Shown: positions 1 through 8,507, numbered from the stretch's first letter. The stretch is DNA of 64,000 nt from an uncultured Lachnospiraceae bacterium (GCA_910577675.1 CAJTOR010000015.1:1-64000), one strand, 5' to 3'. The notes: a model not told the origin generated them from the letters alone. Translations and numbers: made by a program.

Positions 1-466
1 CCATAGTTATAAAATTACCTACCCATACTCTTGCCTCATGTGTTCCTGCTATTATAAAAAAAATATAGTTACATCCTGTCTTATCTTCTCTCAAGGTTTG
101 ATACCAATCATTCCAATCTACCTCTGATGGTTCTGGTATTCTTTGAGGATGGGTATGCCATACACCCATATAATAACTTTTATATATTCTCTGCATTTTC
201 GATAAAAACATCCAATGCTTTAAATCTCTAATAGTAAAATATTCTCTGCCATGTCGGTCACAAGGATATGGATGCGACACTGCTTCAAGAGAAATATTCC
301 CTGTTTTTTTATGTTTATACCCGACAATATATCCACCACTTTCCGGTAAAGATGGTTGTATCTGTAGCCATTTTCCAATTTCTTGAAATACTGAAGATAA
401 AATATCTACTACCTTTCCATTAGGAAGTTCCATCTTAATACATTTATTTGAAATCTCTATCGCCAC
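1..466 (-). CDS. JAB/JAMM metallopeptidase, Cap3-like (partial, cut by window edge)
   Basis: I translated this reading frame by hand; it runs off the left edge of the window. It has a complete JAMM zinc site in family order: Glu42 in a P-E-S-G-G-Y context, then H104-x-H106, Ser114 and Asp117 (WHTHPQRIPEPSEVD). JAMM proteases of this kind cleave isopeptide bonds, and beside an E1/E2 gene in CBASS (Cap3) they remove the conjugate from the cyclase. The chosen start is GTG at 466, preceded by gaagggg and overlapping the E2-E1 stop by 23 nt. ATG at 433 is an alternative with a weaker ribosome site. Composition is AT-rich like its upstream neighbours. The family is clear; the role as a deconjugase is inferred from context. 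Confidence 0.85.
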   Translation of the reverse strand, partial: MAIEISNKCIKMELPNGKVVDILSSVFQEIGKWLQIQPSLPESGGYIVGYKHKKTGNISLEAVSHPYPCDRHGREYFTIRDLKHWMFLSKMQRIYKSYYMGVWHTHPQRIPEPSEVDWNDWYQTLREDKTGCNYIFFIIAGTHEARVWVGNFITM

Positions 467-2108
467 AACACCTACACCCCTTCACAACAAATGTATGTTT
501 TACATATTCTACTTCATTTAACGAAATATTAACCAATGTATTATCCAATATACTATCGTCATAAATTTGTTTTAATATTTCTAAAAGAACTGCCGTTGTT
601 CTCAACAATACTGCCGTACCATAAGCAGCTCTTGTTCCACCACAACCATTTCTTAAAACTTTTTGTTCTAAAAATTCCTCTGTATTCTGGTTAGCCTTAT
701 TATTGATAAAAGAACCTGTTTCATCTGTATATAAGCATTCAAAGCACCCCTTTTTCTTATAATCGACAACCAATATATGACTATAAAGTCCACCTGCTTC
801 AAGCCACACAAAAATTACTGGTGCATGACAATGATTATCCTTCAGCACTTTATTCATCTTCATCTGAATATCTGTACTTCCTACAGTAAATATAATCAAA
901 TCAGTCTGTAGCACCTCTTTTAGTAAATCTTTCTCATCTATATTCTTTCCAATTGCCTCAATTCTTATTTCAGGATGATTACGCTCCAGAAAAAATTTCA
1001 GTATTTCTACCTTTTTCACTCCATCAAACATACCACCATACGCCCATCGCATAATATTTTCTTTATACAATTTGTCTTCATCATAAACTTTTATTTTGTT
1101 AAAACCATTTTTCACCAGTTCATTTGCTACATAACTTCCTAATGATCCTGCGCCTATTAAAAGCACATTTTTATCCATTACATTACATTCATTACCAATC
1201 TTCCTATTTAATTCAAAGTAATCATTTCTTTTACTATTTAGCTCTTGTATGCTAACTACACTATCCATCAATTTTTCGTACAAGGTCTTTGATTCGTCAT
1301 CATTACAATTTATTCTAATCATAAAAGTTACTGGGATATTATTACAATTCATTTCAAAAACTAAATCTATTTCTTGTACATCAACTCTTTCTTTTTTAAT
1401 TTTTAAAAAAGTATCTCTACTTATATGACTAATTCTTTTTCCAAATATAATGTTTTGAATTTCCTCTATTCCCCAATGATGTCCTTGATTTGGGGGAAGA
1501 ATTCCTCGGCAATCTATAATAGGTATATAGTAAGCCACACAATTCTCCTTTTTTTCCCATTTTTCATTTTCTTTACTGCTATCATTGAATAAGACACTTG
1601 GCGCAACACAACAAATCTGATCGTTTTTTTGATAAACTTTCAACTTTGTAAATGACTCTACACGTCCAATATAAAGTTCTATTTTCTTATTACTTGTAAC
1701 TGAATCCCAGTAAAACATAAATTCTTTTTGAAATTCATGTTCCACTTCTAAAGGCGTTAGAGTCATAAGGGAAATTAACCTCTCTATTGCATCTGCTATT
1801 TTTTCTTCGTAAGTCTGAATTGATGCAATTACACTATTCTGTTCATAAAGGCATACGGCACGATAACTTCCTTCTGGAAGTCCATACCCCATTTCTATAT
1901 AAATTTCATCATACATAATATGTGGATAATCAAAATTCATTTCATCCAAAACACATATCGAAACTTTTGAATATCTATTCCCACAAAAAAGCACAAACCT
2001 TTTCTCAAACAGTGTAAATAATACTGCTAAATCACTTTTTAAAGAATCATCCACAAAAATATCCACGTAATTTTTTAATATCATTTTTGCTATTTTTATA
2101 TTATCCAA
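444..2108 (-). CDS. E2-E1 fusion ubiquitin-transfer-like enzyme, Cap2-like
   Basis: The 554-residue protein has a C-terminal ThiF/E1 adenylation domain from about residue 310, with the nucleotide loop GAGSLGS (319-325) followed by an acidic strand end (VYDED). A likely zinc site is made of C455/C458 and C545/C547/C548. Cys489 in RNGCGGTRA is a candidate catalytic cysteine of the E1 domain. The N-terminal ~150 residues match the place of the E2-like domain in Cap2 proteins, with Cys86 (RAVCLYE) the best E2 cysteine candidate. In type II CBASS such enzymes conjugate the C-terminus of the CD-NTase to targets. The start overlaps the CD-NTase stop by 8 nt and the 3' end overlaps the JAB gene, so translation is probably coupled. 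The E1 call is firm; the E2 residue assignment is tentative. Confidence 0.85.
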   Translation of the reverse strand: MDNIKIAKMILKNYVDIFVDDSLKSDLAVLFTLFEKRFVLFCGNRYSKVSICVLDEMNFDYPHIMYDEIYIEMGYGLPEGSYRAVCLYEQNSVIASIQTYEEKIADAIERLISLMTLTPLEVEHEFQKEFMFYWDSVTSNKKIELYIGRVESFTKLKVYQKNDQICCVAPSVLFNDSSKENEKWEKKENCVAYYIPIIDCRGILPPNQGHHWGIEEIQNIIFGKRISHISRDTFLKIKKERVDVQEIDLVFEMNCNNIPVTFMIRINCNDDESKTLYEKLMDSVVSIQELNSKRNDYFELNRKIGNECNVMDKNVLLIGAGSLGSYVANELVKNGFNKIKVYDEDKLYKENIMRWAYGGMFDGVKKVEILKFFLERNHPEIRIEAIGKNIDEKDLLKEVLQTDLIIFTVGSTDIQMKMNKVLKDNHCHAPVIFVWLEAGGLYSHILVVDYKKKGCFECLYTDETGSFINNKANQNTEEFLEQKVLRNGCGGTRAAYGTAVLLRTTAVLLEILKQIYDDSILDNTLVNISLNEVEYVKHTFVVKGCRCCGDRDFK

Positions 2109-3123
2109 AATTATGCTCCCTTTTACTCTGTATTACAGTTGTAACCACTGGTTTCTTTGGAACCTCAAAATCTATACCTAAAACTTTTCTTACATATTCA
2201 CCCGCATCATGATCAGATTCTACATTCACTGCATTTGTAAGATTCTCAACTGCTTTTGATAATTTCTTATAAAACGTAACCATATAATCCAAACTGCTAC
2301 TTCGCATCTTTTCAAAAATATCTGTCTTCGGTTTTACTTCAAGATGCCTCATAATATCTGCAGACATAACATTACCTTCTTTATCTCTAGTTACACAAAA
2401 TCTATTTAATATAGTTTGCATAGTTTTCTGCAATGCCAACAAATCATTGTCACCATCCTTACAAGTTTGCTGAGAAAAACAATCACAAACAAGATATGTC
2501 AGTCCGATACTTGGAGGAACTTCGTGATCATTCGAAACTTTTTCATACTTTTCATTTTTCCATTTCTTCACAAAACAAATAATCCTTCTCAATTGATCAT
2601 GACCATTAATTTTTTTGCATAAATCATTATTCAGACCATCAGGATCAGCTTCCTCCCAAAAATAATTCTCTGATGACATTTTACCTCTAGCTAAATAAAT
2701 AGAATTTCCATCAACAGCATATAATGGTAAATCGATATGTAACCACTCTTTTCCATGATCCAAATAAGTTGCCCTTACACATGGTTCCTTTACATCCACT
2801 ACCCTTGAAGAACGACTTATAGACTCTTTCAAATACCCTTTTATCTTTCTAGGATCAGGATTGTCTTTTATATTTATCGGAATCATTATGGCTACATCTC
2901 TATCCACTACATTAGCCCTTATTGTTGTGTTATACTTATAACTTCCCTGATCAATTACTCTAATATCACTTTTATTCAAGTCAATATTATGTTTTTTCAT
3001 AATATTGGGCAACTCTGCTGTTATATCATTTACAAGATTTTCTCTTTTTTCGATAAGGAAATCCTGTTCTCTATCAATTCTTATTTCTTTATAAAAATCA
3101 GCAAATTCTTTTTTTAACTTCAT
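2101..3123 (-). CDS. CD-NTase-like nucleotidyltransferase (CBASS cyclase candidate)
   Basis: The 340-residue protein carries the pol-beta nucleotidyltransferase signature: G60-S61 in DQGSYKYNTTIR, D74-R-D76 (VVDRDVAIMIP), and a third acidic residue D131 (WLHIDLPLY). CD-NTases make cyclic di- or trinucleotide alarms that switch on CBASS effectors. The C-terminal tail is probably flexible (VPKKPVVTTV onward) and ends in Asn-Phe-Gly. A terminal small residue is what Cap2 enzymes use for conjugation, which fits the E2-E1 gene directly downstream. I prefer ATG at 3123, which has a GGGGG ribosome site; an ATG at 3150 sits immediately after the RloB stop and lacks one. The product nucleotide cannot be predicted from sequence. 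The alternative is another MNT/pol-beta family member. Confidence 0.78.
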   Translation of the reverse strand: MKLKKEFADFYKEIRIDREQDFLIEKRENLVNDITAELPNIMKKHNIDLNKSDIRVIDQGSYKYNTTIRANVVDRDVAIMIPINIKDNPDPRKIKGYLKESISRSSRVVDVKEPCVRATYLDHGKEWLHIDLPLYAVDGNSIYLARGKMSSENYFWEEADPDGLNNDLCKKINGHDQLRRIICFVKKWKNEKYEKVSNDHEVPPSIGLTYLVCDCFSQQTCKDGDNDLLALQKTMQTILNRFCVTRDKEGNVMSADIMRHLEVKPKTDIFEKMRSSSLDYMVTFYKKLSKAVENLTNAVNVESDHDAGEYVRKVLGIDFEVPKKPVVTTVIQSKREHNFG

Positions 3124-3150
3124 TATGATGCCCCCATAAAATTTTATCAT

Positions 3151-3831
3151 TTATTTCTTTTTGATTTTTTGCGATATCTTTTCCCTTATCGCACCCACCA
3201 ACTCCTGCACTTTACACGCTGGCCACATTTCGGATGTTTTTCGTTTCCCGTCCTCCAAACATTTTCTATAACACCGTCCTGCCAGCTTAATTGCTCCCTC
3301 CTCATCCCCATACTCAACTATTTTTCGATAAATATCCTTATCGTTTTTCGCGTATTTCTGTTTCAAAACTTTTTCAAATTTTTCTGCAAAACGTTCACAA
3401 CAAACATAGGATTCTCTGATTACAGGCATCTCACCAAAATAAGCATACAACCAAATCTCAAAACAGGGATTTGACCATCCCGCACCAACTTGACTTTTTT
3501 CTGCCTCCTGCACAATATCATCAAAATCTTTTACCTGATCCCGATCAAAAACAATCCAGGGAATCCGATACTGTGAATCCTGACCGGTCAGTTCCAACGC
3601 TTTTTTTACAAGTTCTACGGTTTTTGCTTTTTCCACCTTGATGACCAAATGATCTTTTAATTTCTCCGGTATACTGTCCCGAAGACCTTCAAAATAATTT
3701 TTTTCTGTTTCTTTTATATCCGTGACAATCAGATAATATCCTAGTTCTGGTATCCTTGTCCCTACACGTTTATCCCTGTCCCTTCTCTTACCTGCGCGAC
3801 GATCGCTTGGTTTACTGCCCTTATTCGCCAT
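3151..3831 (-). CDS. RloB-like protein with TOPRIM-type fold (AbiLii-like)
   Basis: The 226-residue protein has a very basic first 25 residues and then RloB family blocks: a TDIKETEKNYFEGL strand-helix (37-50), FDRD (95-98), and the hallmark SNPCFEIWLYAYF (120-132). RloB proteins pair with RloA ATPases, as in the AbiL phage-defence systems, and are thought to be the nuclease-like partner. In relatives the first block normally reads Glu-Gly-x-x-Thr-Glu; here it is Asp38-Ile39 followed by Thr42-Glu43, so the usual first acidic residue is conservatively changed and the glycine is lost. The start overlaps the RloA 3' end by 11 nt. Composition is less AT-rich than the CBASS-like genes downstream. 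The family call is good; nuclease activity is inferred. Confidence 0.82.
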   Translation of the reverse strand: MANKGSKPSDRRAGKRRDRDKRVGTRIPELGYYLIVTDIKETEKNYFEGLRDSIPEKLKDHLVIKVEKAKTVELVKKALELTGQDSQYRIPWIVFDRDQVKDFDDIVQEAEKSQVGAGWSNPCFEIWLYAYFGEMPVIRESYVCCERFAEKFEKVLKQKYAKNDKDIYRKIVEYGDEEGAIKLAGRCYRKCLEDGKRKTSEMWPACKVQELVGAIREKISQKIKKK

Positions 3832-5116
3832 CCCCCGTTCCTCCCCGTAGCATCTTCATCGGTTTTAACGCTGGAATTGCACCATAGCTCCCAGTCATAT
3901 ATTTTTTTGCATTTACCTCATCCCTGCGAATCTTAATCCCTTCCTCATCCTTAAATTCAACAAGAGAATATAAATCGGAAGCACCGTCCTGTTTTTTATC
4001 CACCATCCAAATCTCATCCCTGCGCAACAATTCATTTGAAAACTGCCATACGTCATGGGTCGTAAAGATCAATTGTGCATTCTTTGTATTGATTTCCGGC
4101 GACAAAAAAGTCAGGATAATATTTCGTACCAGCAATGGATGCAGCCGCGCATTTAATTCGTCAACAAATAAGACTGCACCATGCTCTAAGACTTCTTTTA
4201 ATGATGGGTACAACGCGAACATCTTTAACGTTCCATTGGATTCCTGACTAAGTGAAATTGATACAGTTTTATCACTGTCTGCCATCTTATGGAACGTATC
4301 AATCTGATAATTCTTTTCTGTTTCCTTCCCATCCTCCTGCGGAATTTCTTCCACAGAAAAATCCTGTATGCTTTCATCGAAAGATGAAAAATATTCCACC
4401 ACATTCTTCTGTATATCCTTGCTTGTCACAAATCCCTGTGGAAGCATTCTGGAACGGAAATAATTCTCTGCCGGATCGCCAAAATTCACGACCTCATTTT
4501 CTAAAAACCAATCCCTGACTTTTTTTAATTTTGCAATCCGCAGTTTTGCCCCTAATGATACAATTAAAGACTCTTTATTCAGCGCGGATTTGATATTTTC
4601 TACATGGTTTTTACCAAAACCATTCATCTCCAGTTCTTCCCCGCTTTTTCGGTAAAAAATAGTACGGTAAGTATTCCTCGCCGTTTTCGCCTTAGAGTAC
4701 AGCCATTCCTCGACCACCTCGCTGTCCTTTAATGAAAACCCATATTGGTATATCTTTCCTGTTTGCTCTGCATTGTCCACATAAAATACTTCAAAGGTAG
4801 TTTCTTGGTTCCTGCTGTTTTCATCAAACAAAAATGGGATAACCTTCTGGTAATCTTCTTCTTTCTTTCTGCGCCGTCCATCCTCATCACCGAATTTAAA
4901 GGATTCCAGTACATAATAAGTCATATACTCAAATGCGTTATATACATTCGATTTTCCACTTGCATTTGCGCCGTAAATCGCCGCAACCCGGAGCAGTTTA
5001 TCATTTGCAATTTCTACAATATGCTCCTCATGTTCCGTAATTTTCGTTGCTGACAAATCCAATGAAACCTCGTCACGGAATGATTTGAAATTTTTAAAAT
5101 TAAATTGTATTAGCAT
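3821..5116 (-). CDS. RloA-like AAA/ABC-type ATPase (AbiLi-like)
   Basis: The 431-residue ATPase belongs to the COG1106/AAA15 group. It starts with IQFNFKNFKSFRD and has Walker A GANASGKS (49-56), a signature-like block SLSQESNGTLKMF, Walker B LFVDELN, and a terminal switch histidine in FTTHD. These ABC-type ATPases work with a nuclease-like partner in AbiL and related abortive infection systems. This is the first gene of a five-gene minus-strand operon. The start is ATG 5116 with a gaggag ribosome site. Just upstream is an 8-bp palindrome that may be an operator. No transmembrane segment is seen. The alternative is the ATPase of another OLD/PARIS-like system, but the RloB partner argues for RloAB/AbiL. 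Confidence 0.85.
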   Translation of the reverse strand: MLIQFNFKNFKSFRDEVSLDLSATKITEHEEHIVEIANDKLLRVAAIYGANASGKSNVYNAFEYMTYYVLESFKFGDEDGRRRKKEEDYQKVIPFLFDENSRNQETTFEVFYVDNAEQTGKIYQYGFSLKDSEVVEEWLYSKAKTARNTYRTIFYRKSGEELEMNGFGKNHVENIKSALNKESLIVSLGAKLRIAKLKKVRDWFLENEVVNFGDPAENYFRSRMLPQGFVTSKDIQKNVVEYFSSFDESIQDFSVEEIPQEDGKETEKNYQIDTFHKMADSDKTVSISLSQESNGTLKMFALYPSLKEVLEHGAVLFVDELNARLHPLLVRNIILTFLSPEINTKNAQLIFTTHDVWQFSNELLRRDEIWMVDKKQDGASDLYSLVEFKDEEGIKIRRDEVNAKKYMTGSYGAIPALKPMKMLRGGTGDGE

Positions 5117-5134
5117 GGTAACTCCTCTATATGC

Positions 5135-5153
5135 ACTAAAATTCTATTTTAGT
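5135..5153. promoter_or_regulatory. Palindrome upstream of the defence operon (operator candidate)
   Basis: ACTAAAAT-tct-ATTTTAGT is a perfect 8-bp inverted repeat with a 3-nt spacer. It ends 19 bp before the RloA start codon and sits next to its ribosome site. The rest of 5117-5350 is AT-rich and holds no gene. A repressor bound here could hold the five-gene operon off. No regulator gene is adjacent in the window, so the ligand is unknown. Confidence 0.4.
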
Positions 5154-5350
5154 TTTCTGTCAAAATCATGTTTTCTTATATTATAACCTCTTTTCCAAAA
5201 AAATCAACTCCTAAATTAAATTTTCTTTTAAATTATATGTCAATTATATCAAAATTATTTTTCTAGGTACTTATCAAAAGAAAGTTGATAAAATATTATT
5301 AACAAAACAATTTTTGAATCTATATTGAGATCCTGATAAAAAATGATGAT

Positions 5351-5381
5351 AAAAAGGGATGGACGATTTTCCATCCATCCC
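5351..5381 (-). terminator. Rho-independent terminator of the conjugation operon
   Basis: On the minus strand GGGATGG and CCATCCC form a 7-bp stem followed by five T residues. It lies about 50 bp past the DUF6133-like gene and separates the conjugation genes from the defence operon. Confidence 0.7.
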
Positions 5382-5430
5382 CTTGTTGCCTTCCTCTATT
5401 GATACGGAAAGACCGTGTTATCCTACACTC

Positions 5431-5682
5431 TTAGCCCTGGTAGTTGAACAGGGTACGCACCTTTTCTGTCAGCGTTGGCAGTACCGTGTCTTTGAACAGG
5501 GTGTAAAGCCCTGCGAGCAGCAGCGCACCGATAACAACGCTGATCAGGATCTTTAAGGCCGTATCCACAAAGCCTTCGCCAGACTTCTGCGCAAGCACGC
5601 CAGCAATCTTTGCCTTTGCCTGCATCCCCTTCATATACCCTTTCACTGCCAGCCTGTTCATGTTCTCTTTGATTTTTCTCAT
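5431..5682 (-). CDS. DUF6133-like small membrane protein of conjugative elements
   Basis: The 83-residue protein has a basic N-terminal half (MRKIKENMNRLAVKGYMKG) and one strong transmembrane segment at about 43-63 (ALKILISVVIGALLLAGLY), ending LFNYQG. Small proteins like this sit between the pilin-like gene and the VirB6/TrbL gene in Tn1549-type elements, which is the position seen here. It probably acts in the membrane part of the transfer channel. The family name is from memory of such elements; the function is unknown. It is the last conjugation gene before the terminator at 5351-5381. Confidence 0.65.
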   Translation of the reverse strand: MRKIKENMNRLAVKGYMKGMQAKAKIAGVLAQKSGEGFVDTALKILISVVIGALLLAGLYTLFKDTVLPTLTEKVRTLFNYQG

Positions 5683-5856
5683 AGATTTGTTCCCCTTTCC
5701 TTGGATGGGCAGTAACTGCCCAAAAATTATGTTGTTATAGCAAAGCCGCAGGCAATAACTCCTGTGGTTCTACCCAAATGAATTTCGGGCGGGCAATTTG
5801 GAGTTAGATCGCTGCCTTTCCCCGCCCTGCACACTCCCTTTGTCAGGAAAGTATGC

Positions 5857-6213
5857 TTACTTGTAATACCCTACAATAATCCCCAGCGTGGCACTTCCAA
5901 TCACCGCACCAATGCAGGATACAATCGCGGTAACAATCCGGCTGTTCCACTTCTTCTGATCCATCTCGTCCGCTGCGGAACGTCGGATACAGAAATAAAT
6001 AATCAACAGTCCTGCCACCACTGGCGCAAGCACCATCAGCCAGGTGGTTACATCCGTAATCAGCTTCTGCGTTCCTTCGGCAAGCTTGCTTTTCTCAATC
6101 TTTGTCGTCGCATACACGGTACTACTCCGTGCCAGTGTGACAAAAAGGGCGGTAAGCATAGATGCGCCTACCGCCCGGAAACCGGATACTGCCTTTTTCC
6201 ATTTCTTCCTCAC
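5857..6213 (-). CDS. Pilin-like (VirB2/TrbC-type) membrane protein
   Basis: The start is GTG 6213, behind the strong ribosome site aaggaggg. Longer upstream readings run into the VirD4 gene and are unlikely. The 118-residue product has a basic N-terminus, a signal-peptide-like segment ending near VYA-T (about residue 36), and two hydrophobic segments (about 52-76 and 92-116) joined by a short basic loop. This is the layout of VirB2/TrbC major pilin subunits, and it follows the coupling protein gene as in related elements. No enzymatic motif is present. It overlaps nothing and is 53 bp downstream of the VirD4 stop. Confidence 0.6.
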   Translation of the reverse strand: MRKKWKKAVSGFRAVGASMLTALFVTLARSSTVYATTKIEKSKLAEGTQKLITDVTTWLMVLAPVVAGLLIIYFCIRRSAADEMDQKKWNSRIVTAIVSCIGAVIGSATLGIIVGYYK

Positions 6214-6266
6214 CTTTTTTCTTCCCTCCTTCTTTGTTCTGTGTATGCTGTTTGCTCTATCGGGGG

Positions 6267-8507
6267 TTACTGGTAGCCCTTCCCGGATGAAAACATTGCC
6301 CCTGCCTGCCCAGCAAATGCCTGCGCCCTCTGCTGTGCTTCCTTCAACTGCAGATCCTTGACATAGTACACCCAGATATTCCACAGCGGGATTTCCTCTG
6401 TCCGTGAAGACCGGATAGGGCGCGCCGCTTCCCTTGCCTCCCGCACCTTCCGGTTATGTTCCGGATCGCCCAGCCCGCACATTCGGTTAAAATACCATTG
6501 TGACAGGTCAGGTGCTTCCATCACCGCCGGATGCCCTCTCCCCACCACAATCTGGTATGGTCTTGCGACCCGCCGTATCTCGTCCGTGGTCAGCAGTTCC
6601 CTTGCCACAAGGTTGATGCTGTGGGAACTGCTTGGGTTGGTATACTTCCCATGCTGGCTGGAAAGCTGGTAGGCCGAGGTCGTGTATTTCCCAAGCTTAT
6701 CGCATACCTCCTGCAGGGTTTCCCGGTCGTCCGCCTGTAAATACACCCAGGTCTGGCAGTTGGATTTTACGATTGCTGCCGTTTCCTTATCATACTTTTG
6801 TGTGAGCTGCTCAAAACTTTGCAGGAACAGGTTGAACCGCACCCCGCGTCCGCCTGCCACCGTCAGTTTGTTCGTAAAGTCATTCAGTTTTGTGAAGTTC
6901 CCAAACTCATCCAACACAAAGTTGACACGCCTCTCAAGCCGCCCGCCGCGCTGGTCAGACTGGCGCACCAGCAATTCGTAGAGTTGGGAAACCATCAGAC
7001 TTGCAATCGGGTAATAGGTCGTTTTCTCATCCGGCAGGATCAGAAACAATGCCTGCTTCTTCCTTCCAATCTCTGCGATGTTGTAATCGCTTCGGTGTGT
7101 GACCGCATAGACGGAACGGCTGGTGAACAGGCGCAGCGTGGTCAGGGCGGAGGTATCAAAACTTCCCTTGGTGCGACTCGGCGCGACCTCCACAATGGAA
7201 AGCAATGCCCGCGCTGGGTGCTTTGGCGGCAGCTTTTTAAGGTATTCTTTCATTGGTGTAGTGTTTCCCACGGTCTTGCTCATCTCTGCGATAAACCAGT
7301 AGACATTCGTCAGGTTCTGGTATTCCGGGCGTTTCCGGTTGTCCACCACCACACAAAGAATTGCCGCCGCAATCGTGGATTTCTCCCCGTTTTCCCATAT
7401 TTTTTCGTTTGAGGTGTTGTCCCCCACAAGGATGTTGGTGATATCCCACGCATACATCTCCGCACGCTCCATCTCCCCCTCGTTCACCGCGTCAATCACA
7501 GGCTGGAGCAGGTTGTAGCGGCTGCTTTTTTCCGGGTTTTTGAAATCAATGCAGACTACTTCGTACCCTAACTTTTTTAAGTAGCCCGAAGTGTAGTGGA
7601 ACAGTTCGGCTTTGGGATCGCTGACCACAAGGCTTTCCCCCGCAAGCGCGATAGAACAGATCGACTGAATGACTAAGCATCGGGTCTTGCCGGAGCGGGT
7701 TGCACCGATGGTCAGGGTATGGGTATCCTCCCCGACCATATACAGGGTTTCCTTCCCGCTAGATTTCTCCATTCCAACCACAATGCCACCTTTCTCAAAC
7801 AATTTTAATGGGTCATTATCATCCAGACTGCATGGCTTGCTTGTCCCCTGCCTTTCATCTATTTGTTTTTCCTGCCCGTCTTGTCCTTCCTGTTCCCCGG
7901 TGGCAGGCGGGGCAACCGGGATTTCATATTTAACATTTTCAAAAGGATCGTCCTCCTCTCCATTTGGTATGTTGGTGTGTTCCGACGGGAAATCCTCTAT
8001 AAATTCTTCCCGCTCCACTACCTTCTCTTGCTTCCTTTCCTTTAACTCCCCTGCTCCATCCTTATCCCCCATAAATGGCAGGTCGTCATACCCGGTATCC
8101 AGCAGCATCCGGATTACTTTATTATGTGGGTCAATTACCTGCGCCTGGAATACCTTCCCCCGTTCATCCGGGCGCAGCCAGCGGGAAGAACCATGCTGGT
8201 ACTGCCCGACTGGTGCGGGGGTACAGATTTCCCCTGCCACCCGGATCAGCGTGCTTTGATATGGGCGGCTGTTCTGCAAAAAGAAAAGGATGCCGCAGAG
8301 TACAAGAAACCCTTCAAAGGAAAGGAACAGGAGCATCTGCTGACGTTCTGTGAATAAGCCGCTGATACTCTGACCAAATGGCAGGAAGGTTAACGTGGCA
8401 TTTTGTCTTGTAAGTAGCCTATGCAAGGCGGCGGTAAAAAACAGGTTGACCACGCTCCCTGTTATCATCAGGATCAGGCTTAAAATGATCTTTTCCTTTT
8501 TCTTCAC
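6267..8507 (-). CDS. virD4: VirD4/TraG-family type IV coupling protein
   Basis: The 746-residue inner-membrane ATPase links the relaxosome to the transfer channel. Two transmembrane segments lie near the N-terminus (about 8-30 and 58-78). Walker A is GATRSGKT (268-275) and Walker B is VNFVLDEFGNF (528-538). The stretch 150-225, rich in Glu, Lys and Gln, is an insert before the ATPase domain. Family length is usually 600-750 residues. The start is GTG 8507 with ggaaggag upstream at a rather long spacing. It lies in the transfer operon between an unknown gene and the pilin-like gene. Confidence in the family is high. Confidence 0.95.
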   Translation of the reverse strand: MKKKEKIILSLILMITGSVVNLFFTAALHRLLTRQNATLTFLPFGQSISGLFTERQQMLLFLSFEGFLVLCGILFFLQNSRPYQSTLIRVAGEICTPAPVGQYQHGSSRWLRPDERGKVFQAQVIDPHNKVIRMLLDTGYDDLPFMGDKDGAGELKERKQEKVVEREEFIEDFPSEHTNIPNGEEDDPFENVKYEIPVAPPATGEQEGQDGQEKQIDERQGTSKPCSLDDNDPLKLFEKGGIVVGMEKSSGKETLYMVGEDTHTLTIGATRSGKTRCLVIQSICSIALAGESLVVSDPKAELFHYTSGYLKKLGYEVVCIDFKNPEKSSRYNLLQPVIDAVNEGEMERAEMYAWDITNILVGDNTSNEKIWENGEKSTIAAAILCVVVDNRKRPEYQNLTNVYWFIAEMSKTVGNTTPMKEYLKKLPPKHPARALLSIVEVAPSRTKGSFDTSALTTLRLFTSRSVYAVTHRSDYNIAEIGRKKQALFLILPDEKTTYYPIASLMVSQLYELLVRQSDQRGGRLERRVNFVLDEFGNFTKLNDFTNKLTVAGGRGVRFNLFLQSFEQLTQKYDKETAAIVKSNCQTWVYLQADDRETLQEVCDKLGKYTTSAYQLSSQHGKYTNPSSSHSINLVARELLTTDEIRRVARPYQIVVGRGHPAVMEAPDLSQWYFNRMCGLGDPEHNRKVREAREAARPIRSSRTEEIPLWNIWVYYVKDLQLKEAQQRAQAFAGQAGAMFSSGKGYQ

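Noticed and set aside
3124..3150. Earlier ATG for the CD-NTase at 3150
   Set aside because: It has no ribosome site and adds nine residues of non-conserved type; the ATG at 3123 has GGGGG at good spacing.
5221..5345. AT-rich stretch as a possible second antitoxin gene
   Set aside because: Many stops in all frames and no ribosome site.
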